64,000 nucleotides of DNA from Cypionkella sp. (lineage in GTDB: Bacteria > Pseudomonadota > Alphaproteobacteria > Rhodobacterales > Rhodobacteraceae). The notes below the pieces were generated by a model that worked only from the letters and a program-made list of their open reading frames with translations, made no database searches and was not told where the DNA came from. Every line of letters begins with the position of its first letter. Positions within the stretch are counted from its first letter, which is position 1. The position numbers were made by a program, and so were the translations under genes. Location of the stretch: NCBI RefSeq assembly GCF_030652235.1, contig NZ_JAUSBA010000013.1, positions 1 through 64,000 of the forward strand, given 5' to 3'. Positions 34,162-43,277 of this stretch are shown here, one piece after another.

Positions 34162-35562
34162 ATGACCAATTCCCCAACCACAGCCGCCAACCAAATGTGG
34201 GGCGGCCGCTTTGCCTCTGGCCCCGACGCGATCATGACCGCGATCAACGCCTCAATCGGCTTTGACCAACGGCTTTACGCGCAAGACATTGCAGGCTCTC
34301 GCGCCCATGCCGCCATGCTGGCCGCCACGGGTATCCTGACTTCTAGTGATGCCGAGGCCATCGGGGAAGGCCTGCTCACGGTGTTGTCAGAAATTGAGGC
34401 CGGGAATTTCACCTTTTCCACCGCCCTCGAAGACATCCACATGAACGTCGAATCCCGCCTGAAAGACCTGATCGGTGCCCCCGCAGGCCGCCTTCACACC
34501 GCCCGATCGCGCAACGATCAAGTCGCCGTCGATTTCCGCCTTTGGGTGCGCGATCAATGCGACGCCGCCATCCAAGGCTTAAATGCCCTGATGAAAGCCT
34601 TCCTTGCCCAAGCCGAAGCAGGCGCCGATTGGGTGATGCCAGGCTTCACCCATCTGCAAACCGCCCAGCCCGTCACTTGGGGCCACCATATGCTCGCCTA
34701 TGTCGAGATGCTGGCCCGCGACAAATCCCGCTTTGAAGACGCCCGCAAACGCATGAACGAATGCCCCTTGGGGGCCGCCGCCCTCGCCGGAACCTCGTTC
34801 CCCATCGACCGCCATATGACCGCCAAAGCCCTTGGCTTTGACCGCCCAACCGCGAACTCCCTCGACTCGGTCTCCGACCGCGACTTCGCGCTCGAATTCC
34901 TAAGCGCCTCCAGCATCTGCGCCATGCACCTGTCGCGCTTCGCCGAAGAACTGGTGATCTGGTCCTCCGCCCAATTTCGTTTCGTCAAGCTGTCGGACAA
35001 ATGGACCACCGGCTCCTCCATCATGCCGCAAAAGAAAAACCCCGACGCCGCCGAACTTCTGCGCGCCAAACTCGGCCGAATCTTGGGCGCAACCGTCGCC
35101 CTGTTCACCATCATGAAGGGTCTGGCGCTGACCTATTCGAAAGACATGCAGGAAGACAAAGAGCAGGTGTTCGACGCCGCCGATACCCTGATGCTGGCGC
35201 TGGCCGCGATGACCGGTATGGTTGGCGACATGACCGCCAACCGCGATGTGCTGGCCACCTCCGCAGCCAGCGGCTTCTCGACTGCCACCGACCTCGCCGA
35301 TTGGCTGGTGCGCGCCCTGAACCTGCCGTTCCGCGAGGCGCATCACATCACCGGAACCCTCGTGGCGCTGGCGGAATCGAAAGCCTGCGATCTCGCCGAT
35401 CTGTCCATCACCGAAATGAAAGCGGTGCATGACGGCATCACCCAAGAAGTCTATTCCGTTCTGGGCGTTGAGAATTCTGTCCGCAGCCGGATGTCCTACG
35501 GCGGAACCTCGCCCATCCGTGTGGCCGAGCAAGTCGCCCGCTGGAAAACGCAACTGGCCTAA
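34162..35562 (+). CDS. argH: Argininosuccinate lyase
   Basis: This 466-residue enzyme cleaves argininosuccinate to arginine and fumarate. The fumarase-superfamily signature [22 protein letters not shown] is present, with the usual N-terminal [13 protein letters not shown] and the [11 protein letters not shown] loop. The ATG at 34162 follows GAAGG. Its leader is only 15 bases from the divergent tlpA start, so the promoter must lie inside the tlpA coding region. Confidence 0.96.
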   Translation: MTNSPTTAANQMWGGRFASGPDAIMTAINASIGFDQRLYAQDIAGSRAHAAMLAATGILTSSDAEAIGEGLLTVLSEIEAGNFTFSTALEDIHMNVESRLKDLIGAPAGRLHTARSRNDQVAVDFRLWVRDQCDAAIQGLNALMKAFLAQAEAGADWVMPGFTHLQTAQPVTWGHHMLAYVEMLARDKSRFEDARKRMNECPLGAAALAGTSFPIDRHMTAKALGFDRPTANSLDSVSDRDFALEFLSASSICAMHLSRFAEELVIWSSAQFRFVKLSDKWTTGSSIMPQKKNPDAAELLRAKLGRILGATVALFTIMKGLALTYSKDMQEDKEQVFDAADTLMLALAAMTGMVGDMTANRDVLATSAASGFSTATDLADWLVRALNLPFREAHHITGTLVALAESKACDLADLSITEMKAVHDGITQEVYSVLGVENSVRSRMSYGGTSPIRVAEQVARWKTQLA

Positions 35563-35593
35563 GGCACCCTGCCGGAAGCCACGGAAACCCCAA

Positions 35594-35758
35594 ATGCGCC
35601 TGCTGCCCATCTTACTGCTATATGCCGCCCTACTGCTGACCGCCTGCACCGACCCGCACGTGGGCGCAGGGATAGGCATCGGCCCGCACGGCGCAACCAT
35701 CCGCCCGGTGATTTCCGGCGCAATCCCCGGCGGTGGCCGCATCAGCTATTCGCCTTAA
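35594..35758 (+). CDS. Small probable lipoprotein, 54 residues
   Basis: The product begins MRLLPILLLYAALLLTACTD, a lipoprotein signal ending in LTAC at residue 18. The short mature part is glycine-rich (VGAGIGIGPHGATIRPVISG). It lies 31 bases after argH and just before a second tiny lipoprotein. No function is known. Confidence 0.6.
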   Translation: MRLLPILLLYAALLLTACTDPHVGAGIGIGPHGATIRPVISGAIPGGGRISYSP

Positions 35759-35767
35759 GGACCGAAC

Positions 35768-35902
35768 ATGAAACGCCTTCCCCTGATCGCCCTGCTTGTC
35801 CTCACCGCCTGCGGAGCCGATGGCCCCCCCACTGCCCCGAAAACCGGCATAACCCTGTCCGGCGATGCCCGCGTTGGCATCTCATCGGGCGAAACCCCGT
35901 AA
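35768..35902 (+). CDS. lptM: LptM-like small lipoprotein, 44 residues
   Basis: The product begins MKRLPLIALLVLTACGADGP, with a lipobox at LTAC and a CGxxGP-P motif just after the lipidated cysteine. E. coli LptM (YifL) has the same size class, the same CGxKGP-like motif and the same position before lysA; it helps LptD assembly for lipopolysaccharide export. Here the gene is 85 bases before lysA. The match is short, so the assignment is tentative. Confidence 0.6.
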   Translation: MKRLPLIALLVLTACGADGPPTAPKTGITLSGDARVGISSGETP

Positions 35903-35987
35903 TCACCGCAAAGCCAAGGCTGCGCCGAATTGCGCAGGCTTCGGCTTCTGCTATACCCAAGCGACTGATTTCATAAGGGGCCGCCGC

Positions 35988-37253
35988 ATGGACCATTTCC
36001 TGTATCGTGACGGCATCCTTCATGCCGAAGATGTGGCCGTGGCCGATATTGCCGCCCAAGTTGGCACGCCGTTCTACGTCTATTCCAGCGCCACCCTGAC
36101 CCGCCACTACACCCTGTTCACCGAGGCGCTTTCGCCGCTGCCCCATCTTGTCTGCTTTGCGATCAAATCACTGTCGAACATTGCCGTCCTTAAACTGCTG
36201 GGCGACCTTGGCGCAGGCATGGATGTGGTGTCGGGCGGCGAATACCGTCGTGCGCAAGCCGCTGGCGTACCCGGCAACCGCATCGTGTTCTCTGGCGTCG
36301 GCAAAACCCGCGAGGAAATGCGCCTCGCGTTGGAAAATGGCATCCGCCAATTCAACGTCGAATCCGAACCCGAACTGCGCGCGCTCTCCGAAGTCGCCTC
36401 CAGCATGGGCACCACCGCCCCGATCACCATCCGCGTCAACCCAGACGTCGACGCCCGCACGCATGAGAAGATCGCCACCGGCAAGAAAGACAACAAATTC
36501 GGCATCCCGATCAGCCGTGCCAGCGAAGTCTACGCCGAGGCTGCCAAACTTCCCGGCTTGGCTGTCATCGGCATCGACGTGCATATCGGCTCGCAACTCA
36601 CCGAACTTGAACCCTTTGAACAAGCCTACAAAAAGATAGCCGACCTGACCCTGCGCCTGCGCTATGAAGGCCATATCATCTCCCGTCTCGACCTCGGCGG
36701 CGGCCTCGGCATCCCGTATGAGCGGTCCAACACCGCCCCGCCGCTGCCGCAGGAATATGGCGCATTGATCAAACGCACCGTTGGCCATCTCGGCTGCGAG
36801 ATTGAGATCGAACCCGGCCGGCTGATTTCCGGCAACTCAGGCTTGCTCGTCTCCAAAGTCATCTACGTCAAAAACGGCGAGATCAGCGATTTCTTGATCG
36901 TCGATGCCGCGATGAACGACCTTGTGCGCCCCTCGATGTATGGCGCGCATCACGATATCATTCCGGTGCAAGAGGCCAAAGCCGCCACCGTAGCCCAAAG
37001 CTATGACGTGGTCGGCCCGGTCTGCGAGACGGGTGATACCTTCGCCAAAGCCCGCCCGCTGGCGCCGTTGAAGGAAGATGACCTGATCGCTTTCCGCTCG
37101 GCAGGCGCTTATGGCGCGGTGATGGCGTCAGAATACAACACCCGGCCCCTTATCCCCGAAGTGATGGTGAAAGATGATCAATTTGCCGTCATTCGCGCCC
37201 GCCCTAGCTATGAAGAGATATTGAACCGCGATACCATTCCCCTGTGGCTTTGA
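35988..37253 (+). CDS. lysA: Diaminopimelate decarboxylase
   Basis: This 421-residue PLP enzyme makes lysine from meso-diaminopimelate. The PLP lysine is in FAIKSLSNIAVLKLLGDLGAG, the glycine-rich phosphate loop in DLGGGLGIPY, and the dimer-interface CETGD motif in GPVCETGDTFAKAR. Length is normal. The ATG at 35988 was chosen at the usual family start. Confidence 0.96.
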   Translation: MDHFLYRDGILHAEDVAVADIAAQVGTPFYVYSSATLTRHYTLFTEALSPLPHLVCFAIKSLSNIAVLKLLGDLGAGMDVVSGGEYRRAQAAGVPGNRIVFSGVGKTREEMRLALENGIRQFNVESEPELRALSEVASSMGTTAPITIRVNPDVDARTHEKIATGKKDNKFGIPISRASEVYAEAAKLPGLAVIGIDVHIGSQLTELEPFEQAYKKIADLTLRLRYEGHIISRLDLGGGLGIPYERSNTAPPLPQEYGALIKRTVGHLGCEIEIEPGRLISGNSGLLVSKVIYVKNGEISDFLIVDAAMNDLVRPSMYGAHHDIIPVQEAKAATVAQSYDVVGPVCETGDTFAKARPLAPLKEDDLIAFRSAGAYGAVMASEYNTRPLIPEVMVKDDQFAVIRARPSYEEILNRDTIPLWL

Positions 37254-37267
37254 AACTGTAGAGGCCG

Positions 37268-39715
37268 ATGACAGAAAATACCGAAGCGCAGGCATTAAAA
37301 CGCATTGAGACCCCGCTGCGGATCACGCTTGCGGGGCTTTGGGCTGAACGCATCACCCGCGCCTTCTGGCCGTTTTGGACCGTTGCCATCACCAGCCTCG
37401 CCGCCACTGCGTTCGGGTTGCAAGACCTGCTACCGATTGAGGCCGCGTGGTTCGGCATGGTCACGGCCACCCTCGGCCTGATCTGGGGGGTGGTCCACGG
37501 CATCCGCGCGTTCCGGCGCCCGACCCGGATTGAGGCACTGATCCGGCTGGACAGCAAACTCCCCGGCCAACCCATCGCGGCTTTGCGCGACACCCAAGCC
37601 ATCGGCATCAGCGATGAGGCATCAAAGGCCGTCTGGGCCGCCCACCGCGCCCGGATGGCCACGCGTGCTTCTGGCGCGAAACCGGTGCAGCCCGACCTGC
37701 AACTCTCCTCCCGCGACCCGTTCGCTTTGCGCTACGTCGCCCTCACCGCACTGGTGATGGCCCTGCTGTTCGGCTCAATCTGGCGCGTCACATCCGTTGC
37801 AGGTCTCACCCCCGGCGGCACCGCCAACGCCGCCGCTGGCCCGGCATGGGAAGGCTGGGCGCAGCCCCCCAGCTATACCGGCAAACCCGCGCTCTATCTC
37901 AACGACCAGACCGCCGACGCCCTCACCCTGCCCACCGGCACCCGCCTGCAAATCCGCCTCTATGGTGAACCCGGCGCGCTGATCGTATCCGAAACCGTCT
38001 CGGGCCGCACCGATGCGCCCCCGGCCAGCCAACCCACACAAGATTTCACCGTCACCACCTCCGGCACACTCGCCATTGAAGGCGCTGCGGGCCGCGAATG
38101 GAAAATCATCGCCACCCCCGACAACGCCCCCACCGTCACCCCCGCGGCAGGAATCAGCCGCGACGGCGAGGGCCGATTCAAGCAGAAGTTCACCGCGACA
38201 GACGATTACGGCGTCACCAAAGGCGAAGTCACCATCGCCCTAGACCTCGCCGCCGTCACCCGCACCTACGGGTTGAAAACCGACCCCGAAGCGATTCCAC
38301 CCGTCACGCTCGACCTGCCGCTGCCGTTCAAAGGCAGCCGCGCTGACATCAAAACCACCCTCGTCGATGATCTCTCGGAATCCGTGCTGTCGAATCTGCC
38401 CGTCACCATCACCTACGGCGTCACCGACGCCGCAGGCAACACCGGCACCGCAGATCCGATCCACCTGATCCTCCCCGGCAAACGCTTCTTCGATCCCCTC
38501 GCCGACGCCCTGATCGAGATGCGCCGCGATATCCTGTGGTCGCGCAGCAACGCCCCGACCTCGCTGGAAATCCTGAAAGCCGTCAGCAACCAGCCGGGCG
38601 ACATTTTCCCCGATGACAAATCCTACAATCGGCTGAAAGCCGTGATCAAACGTCTGGACGGTGAGGCGAAAACCCTCACCCCCAAAGCCCGCGACGAAAT
38701 CACCAAAGAGCTTTGGGAAATCTCGCTGATGATCGAAGACGGCAAGCTGAACAACGCCAAAGACCGCATGCAGCGCGCACAAGAACGCCTCGCCGAAGCC
38801 ATCCGCAAGGGTGCCAGCCCCGAAGAAATCCAAAAACTGATGGATGAAATGCGCGACGCTTTGGACGAATATATGGCTGAAGAAGCCAAGAAAAATCCAG
38901 CCGACCCCAATGACGAAACCTCGCCGCAGCAAAAAGGCCCGAGCATCACCCAAGACCAGATCGACCAGATGCTGGACAAGCTGCAAAAGCTGATGGAAGA
39001 AGGCAAAACTGCCGAAGCCGCCGAATTGATGAAGCAGTTGCAAGATCTTATGAATAACATGAAGGTGCAGCCAGGCGACGGTACTGGTGGCAAAGGCAGC
39101 CCCGGCAAGCAGGCGATGAATGACCTCGGCAACACCTTGCGTGGCCAGCAAAGCCTGTCAGACGACAGCTTCCGCGATTTGCAAGGCGGCCAGGAAGGCA
39201 CGGGTCAAGACGGAAAATCCCTGTCGCAACGCCAGCAAGAGCTGCGCGACAAACTGAAACAACTGCGCGACGGCGGCAATCTTCCCGGCCAAGGTGGCGA
39301 CAAGAACGCAGAAGGCAAGCAGAACCTCGACGAGGCAGGCCGCGCCATGGAAGAAGCCGAGCGCGCGCTGAAAGACGGCGACCTGCCCGGCGCGTTGGAC
39401 AAGCAAGCCGAAGCAATCGATAAAATGCGCGAAGGCCTGCGCGATTTCGGCGATGCTTTGGCTGATCAAGACCGCAAGCAAGGCGCATCCCCCGATGGCA
39501 CGCAAAAGACCGAAGACCCGCAATCGGGCGGCCCGCGCGATCCCTTGGGCCGCGAAAACGGCCTGCACATCGGTTCCGATGGCAACTTGGCCGAGAACAA
39601 AGACATCTACAAACGCGCACAAGAATTGCTCGACCAGATTCGCAAACGCTCGGCAGATCAGTCCCGCAGCGATCAGGAACGCAGTTACCTCAACCGCTTG
39701 CTTGATCTGTTCTAA
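37268..39715 (+). CDS. TIGR02302-family large membrane-anchored protein
   Basis: This 815-residue protein matches the TIGR02302 family found after lysA in alphaproteobacteria; function is unknown. Two N-terminal membrane segments (around 33-75) and another near 155-175 are followed by a periplasmic middle domain. The C-terminal third is long, charged and rich in Q, E, K and D with coiled-coil character (roughly 480-800), including KLMDEMRDALDEYMAEEAKK. It starts 14 bases after lysA. Confidence 0.85.
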   Translation: MTENTEAQALKRIETPLRITLAGLWAERITRAFWPFWTVAITSLAATAFGLQDLLPIEAAWFGMVTATLGLIWGVVHGIRAFRRPTRIEALIRLDSKLPGQPIAALRDTQAIGISDEASKAVWAAHRARMATRASGAKPVQPDLQLSSRDPFALRYVALTALVMALLFGSIWRVTSVAGLTPGGTANAAAGPAWEGWAQPPSYTGKPALYLNDQTADALTLPTGTRLQIRLYGEPGALIVSETVSGRTDAPPASQPTQDFTVTTSGTLAIEGAAGREWKIIATPDNAPTVTPAAGISRDGEGRFKQKFTATDDYGVTKGEVTIALDLAAVTRTYGLKTDPEAIPPVTLDLPLPFKGSRADIKTTLVDDLSESVLSNLPVTITYGVTDAAGNTGTADPIHLILPGKRFFDPLADALIEMRRDILWSRSNAPTSLEILKAVSNQPGDIFPDDKSYNRLKAVIKRLDGEAKTLTPKARDEITKELWEISLMIEDGKLNNAKDRMQRAQERLAEAIRKGASPEEIQKLMDEMRDALDEYMAEEAKKNPADPNDETSPQQKGPSITQDQIDQMLDKLQKLMEEGKTAEAAELMKQLQDLMNNMKVQPGDGTGGKGSPGKQAMNDLGNTLRGQQSLSDDSFRDLQGGQEGTGQDGKSLSQRQQELRDKLKQLRDGGNLPGQGGDKNAEGKQNLDEAGRAMEEAERALKDGDLPGALDKQAEAIDKMREGLRDFGDALADQDRKQGASPDGTQKTEDPQSGGPRDPLGRENGLHIGSDGNLAENKDIYKRAQELLDQIRKRSADQSRSDQERSYLNRLLDLF

Positions 39716-39887
39716 CCTGATTCTTTTTTCGCCCCCCTTGTTTTCCCGTTGAAATTGGCGCATGTAGGCAGAGCGAAACGCTATCTATCGAACATCTGTC
39801 TCCTCTCTAGGCCTCAGTTCTCGATTGCTACGACTGAGCCACGTCATCGCATTCCGCGGATGGCACACCAAAACTAGGAGACACACG
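39716..39887 (+). promoter_or_regulatory. Leader region of the cold shock gene
   Basis: About 170 bases separate the previous stop from the cold shock start, a length fitting the long structured leaders of csp genes. A CGATTGCTACGACTGAGCC stretch and the GGAG ribosome binding site at 39877-39880 are visible. The thermosensing structure cannot be shown by eye. Confidence 0.4.
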
Positions 39888-40094
39888 ATGGCCAATGGCA
39901 CCGTGAAATGGTTTAACGCAACCAAAGGCTTCGGCTTTATCGCACCAGCAAACGGCAACAAAGACGTGTTCGTGCACATTTCCGCAATGGAACGTGCTGG
40001 CATCCGTCAGTTGAACGACGGTCAAGCAGTGACCTTCGACATCGAAGCTGGCCGTGATGGCCGCGAGTCGGCGATCAATCTCGCTCTGGCGTAA
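39888..40094 (+). CDS. Cold shock protein (CspA family)
   Basis: This 68-residue single-stranded nucleic-acid chaperone has RNP1 (KGFGFIAP) and RNP2 (DVFVHIS) motifs in an OB fold. GGAG lies eight bases upstream of the ATG. It stands alone and is followed by two hairpins. Confidence 0.95.
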   Translation: MANGTVKWFNATKGFGFIAPANGNKDVFVHISAMERAGIRQLNDGQAVTFDIEAGRDGRESAINLALA

Positions 40095-40101
40095 GCCATT
40101 T

Positions 40102-40166
40102 CGGGCGGTTCACTCCGCCCGTCACATCAGATTTGAAACGGGGGTTGCGCAAGCTGCCCCCGTTTC
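40102..40166 (+). terminator. Two hairpins after the cold shock gene
   Basis: CGGGCGG/CCGCCCG at 40102-40121 and GAAACGGGGG/CCCCCGTTTC at 40135-40166 can both fold. The second has a long stem but is followed by GCATTG rather than a T-run. One or both probably end the csp transcript. Confidence 0.6.
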
Positions 40167-40258
40167 GCATTGTCGGATACCGCCGTCAGACAAGCCCATA
40201 GACGCAAAGCATTTTCGCTGATCTAACTCCGGACACCAACAACAATAACAGGTGCCCA

Positions 40259-40937
40259 ATGCCGAAATTCCCTGCCCAGCCCCTATGTCTCGCGCGCGCT
40301 GGATGCCGTGCTGATCCCGGTCAATGCCGACACCATTGCCGCCTTCGGACTTGCCGCGACTGATAAAGGCGTGCTGGTGCTGTCCACCCAGCCCGGTGGC
40401 ACCGCCGACACAGCTGGCATCGAACCCGGCGACGTGATTTCCAGCGTCCACGGCAAACCCGTCAAGGACCCGATCTCGCTGGATGAAATCGTCTATTACT
40501 GGATCAGCCAAAACGCCTTTGACTTCATCTTCGACGGCTGGCGCGCAGGCAGCGCCCACAGCAGCAACGCCACCGTCACCATGGTCGCGTGGGCCGAAGT
40601 GATTGAAATCACCACCATTGCCAGCTGGACCGCCTATTCCTACGAAAGCTTCAGCTATTCGGAATTCTACTTGGAATATTCCGAAGAAATGACGACCTCT
40701 TACGAAGAATCTGAAACCAGCATCGAGACCAGCGTCACCTCGGAAGAATTTACCACCGAAATGACCACGGAAGACGAAGCCGCGCAGGTTGACGAAGCAG
40801 CTCCAGATGAGGCCGCCCCAGACGACCAACCCGCCGATGACGAACAGACCGACGCGCCTGCGGATGAAGAACCGCAGGCCGAAGAACCCGACACTGGCGG
40901 TGACGATTCGGGCGGTGATGAACCCATCGAGGAATAA
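40259..40937 (+). CDS. PDZ-domain protein with acidic low-complexity tail; probable frameshift at start
   Basis: From GTG 40308 the frame gives 209 residues. Residues 1-60 look like a PDZ domain (GVLVLSTQPGGTADTAGIEPGDVISSVHGKPV). A stretch rich in Y, S, E and T follows (SYESFSYSEFYLEYSEE), then an acidic D/E/A/P/Q tail. The in-frame sequence before GTG already looks coding (PYVSRALDAV), and a better start, ATG 40259 with AGG upstream, is one frame off; removing one C from CCCC at 40281-40284 would join them. A Rho-independent terminator follows the stop. Function is unknown. Confidence 0.6.
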
Positions 40938-40953
40938 CCCTCAGACGCGCAGC

Positions 40954-40982
40954 AAAAGGCCCCGCAAACTGCGGGGCCTTTT
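40954..40982 (+). terminator. Rho-independent terminator after the PDZ gene
   Basis: AAAAGGCCCCGC and GCGGGGCCTTTT form an eight- to twelve-pair stem around AAACT, with T residues at its end. Confidence 0.85.
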
Positions 40983-41077
40983 ACACTCACGCAAATCAAA
41001 TTTTCGCATTCATTGGGCGGACTGCCCGATGGGAGGGCCGGAGGGTGTGAAACCCTCCGGGGCCAGCCAAGCAAACC

Positions 41078-41668
41078 TTAGGCAGCCAGTGCGTCCACTT
41101 CTGCTTCGCCCTTGGCAATCGCGGCTTCCGGCCCGTAAGCCATCGCATCAGCCGCTGCAAACTGCACATCGGTGATGCCGAAGAAGCCCAGCATGTGCCG
41201 GACATAACCCGAAGCGAAATCAATCTCCGAGCCAAACTTGGTGCCATCCGAGGTGAACGCCACAATCGCGCGCTTGCCGGTCAGCAGGCCAATCGGGCCT
41301 GTTTCGGTGTAGTTAAAGGTCTCGCCTTTGCGGGCCAACTGATCAATCCACGACTTCAACTGCGCCGGGACGCCAAAGTTATACACCGGCAAAGCGATGA
41401 CCAGCAGGTCAGCAGCTTTGACTTCGGCCAGCAGCGCGTCGGCATAGGCTGCGGTCACTTTTTGGTCGTCATTGCGGGCGTCCGCCGGGGTGAACACAGC
41501 CCCCAGCCAAGCGCCGTCAATGGCGGTGACGCCAGCCGACAGATCGCGGGTGACAACGTTTGCGCCCGGATTGGCAGCCAGGACACGCTCCATGATCCGG
41601 TCGGTCAAACGGCGCGACACTGCGCCAGCAGGTTTGATCGAGGATTCGACGCGCAGGATATTGGTCAT
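41078..41668 (-). CDS. azoR: FMN-dependent NADH-azoreductase (AzoR/AcpD family)
   Basis: This 196-residue flavodoxin-fold quinone/azo reductase has the N-terminal phosphate loop RVESSIKPAGAVSRRL, the FMN-contacting PVYNFGVPAQLKSWIDQ, and the ARKGETFNYTETGPIGLLTGKRAIV block. The ATG at 41668 starts the family's first strand; an upstream in-frame codon at 41713 was rejected. It lies next to another flavin reductase gene but in a separate transcript. Confidence 0.92.
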   Translation of the reverse strand: MTNILRVESSIKPAGAVSRRLTDRIMERVLAANPGANVVTRDLSAGVTAIDGAWLGAVFTPADARNDDQKVTAAYADALLAEVKAADLLVIALPVYNFGVPAQLKSWIDQLARKGETFNYTETGPIGLLTGKRAIVAFTSDGTKFGSEIDFASGYVRHMLGFFGITDVQFAAADAMAYGPEAAIAKGEAEVDALAA

Positions 41669-41966
41669 TTTCGGGGTCCAATTCAGGATGATGAGGAATT
41701 CTATGACACCCAAATGCGCCTTTTCCTATCTCTGCGCAATTAGAGGAATCGCACCTCATCTGCGCATCTGTGCACAGAAATACAGGACGCGGGGCAGGTC
41801 CCCAATACGCCGATTCTGCCGCCAATCGTTAATATTTCCTGAAAGTCATCGCGTAAGCCTTTGATCTTAAACGCTATGCAAATGGTCCCGAGTTGGGACC
41901 GCAAGTGCAGCCAAAGCAAAAGGGCCGCGCAACCCGCGCGGCCCTTCCCCAGACTCAAATCAAAGA
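41669..41966. promoter_or_regulatory. 298-base region upstream of azoR
   Basis: It carries the azoR promoter and, at its far end, the terminator of the old yellow enzyme gene. AT-rich stretches near 41700-41760 could hold the promoter. No gene was recognised. Confidence 0.45.
41920..41946 (-). terminator. Rho-independent terminator of the old yellow enzyme gene
   Basis: AAGGGCCGCGC and GCGCGGCCCTT form the stem. On the minus strand it is followed by TTGCTTTGG with a short T-run. Confidence 0.8.
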
Positions 41967-43049
41967 TCACCCCAAAGCTGGATAATCCGTGTAGCCCTTT
42001 TCCCCCGGCGTGTAGAACGTCGCAAAGTCCGGCGCGTTCAACTCTGCCCCTGCCTTGTACCGCGCCACCAGATCCGGGTTGGCAAGGTATGGCCGGCCAA
42101 ACCCGACCAGATCTGCCGCACCGCTGTCCACAGCCGCCTGCCCGGAGGCCGCATCGAGACTACCACCGAGAATAAACGTCCGGGGCCAAGCCGCCCGCAA
42201 CTTGGCGCGGAACTCTGCCGGGATCGCCGGATTGCCCATCGCAGCATGATCAACCAGATGCACATAGACCAGCCCGATCTGAGCCAAACGCGCCATCAAC
42301 GCCAGATAGGTCTCATCCACCGCAGCATAAGCCGCCATCCCCGAAGCCGTGCCATAGGGCGAGATCCGGATGCCAACCTTATCGCCGCCAATCGCCGCCA
42401 CGACCTCTTGCGCAACCTCGGTCACGAAACGCAACCGCTTCTCAACCGATCCACCCCAAGCATCTGTCCGCTTGTTGGTATCGGGCGAGATGAACTGCTC
42501 CAGCAAGTACCCATTCGCCGCGTGCAACTCAACGCCATCGAATCCCGCAGCAATGGCATTTTTCGCCGCCGTCACGAACTCAGCCTTGGCCTGCTGGATG
42601 TCGGCCTCGGTCATTTCCTGCGGCACCGGATGATCCTGCATCCCATCGGCGTCGGTATACATCTGACCGGCCAAAGCCAGCGCCGAAGGCGCCACAATCT
42701 TCGAACCGGCAGGCATATTGCCCGGATGGCTGACCCGCCCGGTGTGCATGATCTGCGCGAAAATCACCGCGCCCTTGGCATGAGCCGCCGCCGTCACCGG
42801 CTTCCAAGCCGCCACCTGCGCATCGCTCCACAGCCCCGGCGTGCGGGCATAGCCGCGGCCGTTCGGGCTGGGGGCGATGCCTTCGGTCACGATCAGGCCA
42901 GCCGTACCGCGCTGGCTGTAATACACCACCATGATTGGCGTCGGCACCGCGTCAACATCGGCACGGCAGCGGGTCATCGGGTTCATCACCATCCGGTTTT
43001 GCAGGTGATACGGGCCCATTTGGGTCTGGTCAAAAATCGAAGCAGCCAT
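41967..43049 (-). CDS. Old yellow enzyme family alkene reductase (NemA-like)
   Basis: This 360-residue FMN enzyme reduces activated C=C bonds such as N-ethylmaleimide, nitrate esters or enones. The N-terminal NRMVMNPMTRCRAD, the HTGRVSHPG loop, and GFDGVELHAANGYLLEQFISPDTNKRTDAWGGSVEKR containing the HxxN active-site pair are typical. Length is normal. Its own promoter is in the region before uvrC. Confidence 0.93.
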   Translation of the reverse strand: MAASIFDQTQMGPYHLQNRMVMNPMTRCRADVDAVPTPIMVVYYSQRGTAGLIVTEGIAPSPNGRGYARTPGLWSDAQVAAWKPVTAAAHAKGAVIFAQIMHTGRVSHPGNMPAGSKIVAPSALALAGQMYTDADGMQDHPVPQEMTEADIQQAKAEFVTAAKNAIAAGFDGVELHAANGYLLEQFISPDTNKRTDAWGGSVEKRLRFVTEVAQEVVAAIGGDKVGIRISPYGTASGMAAYAAVDETYLALMARLAQIGLVYVHLVDHAAMGNPAIPAEFRAKLRAAWPRTFILGGSLDAASGQAAVDSGAADLVGFGRPYLANPDLVARYKAGAELNAPDFATFYTPGEKGYTDYPALG

Positions 43050-43261
43050 CGTTTCGCGTCCTTTGACAAAAAATCTGAACTAAATAGTTTAGCCACTTTC
43101 CCCGCAGAAGCCATGCTTGTTTGCGCCCTGGCACCTGTGCAAAAATGCATGCCTGCTCCCCTTGAAACCGGGCGACGCGATAATGGGCTGCACCTGTGAA
43201 ACCCTTAAGATTTCCTGATCAGAAAATGTCATGCCCCTGATAAACATATCAATAAAAATCT

Positions 43262-43277
43262 GTCCACGCGTGGACAC
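43262..43277. repeat. GTCCACG(C)GTGGAC palindromic motif, copy B
   Basis: A perfect 14-base palindrome, GTCCACGCGTGGAC, followed by AC. Its last base is the last base of the uvrC stop codon. On the minus strand it is followed by GATTTTTATT, so it may also help end uvrC transcription. Confidence 0.65.
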
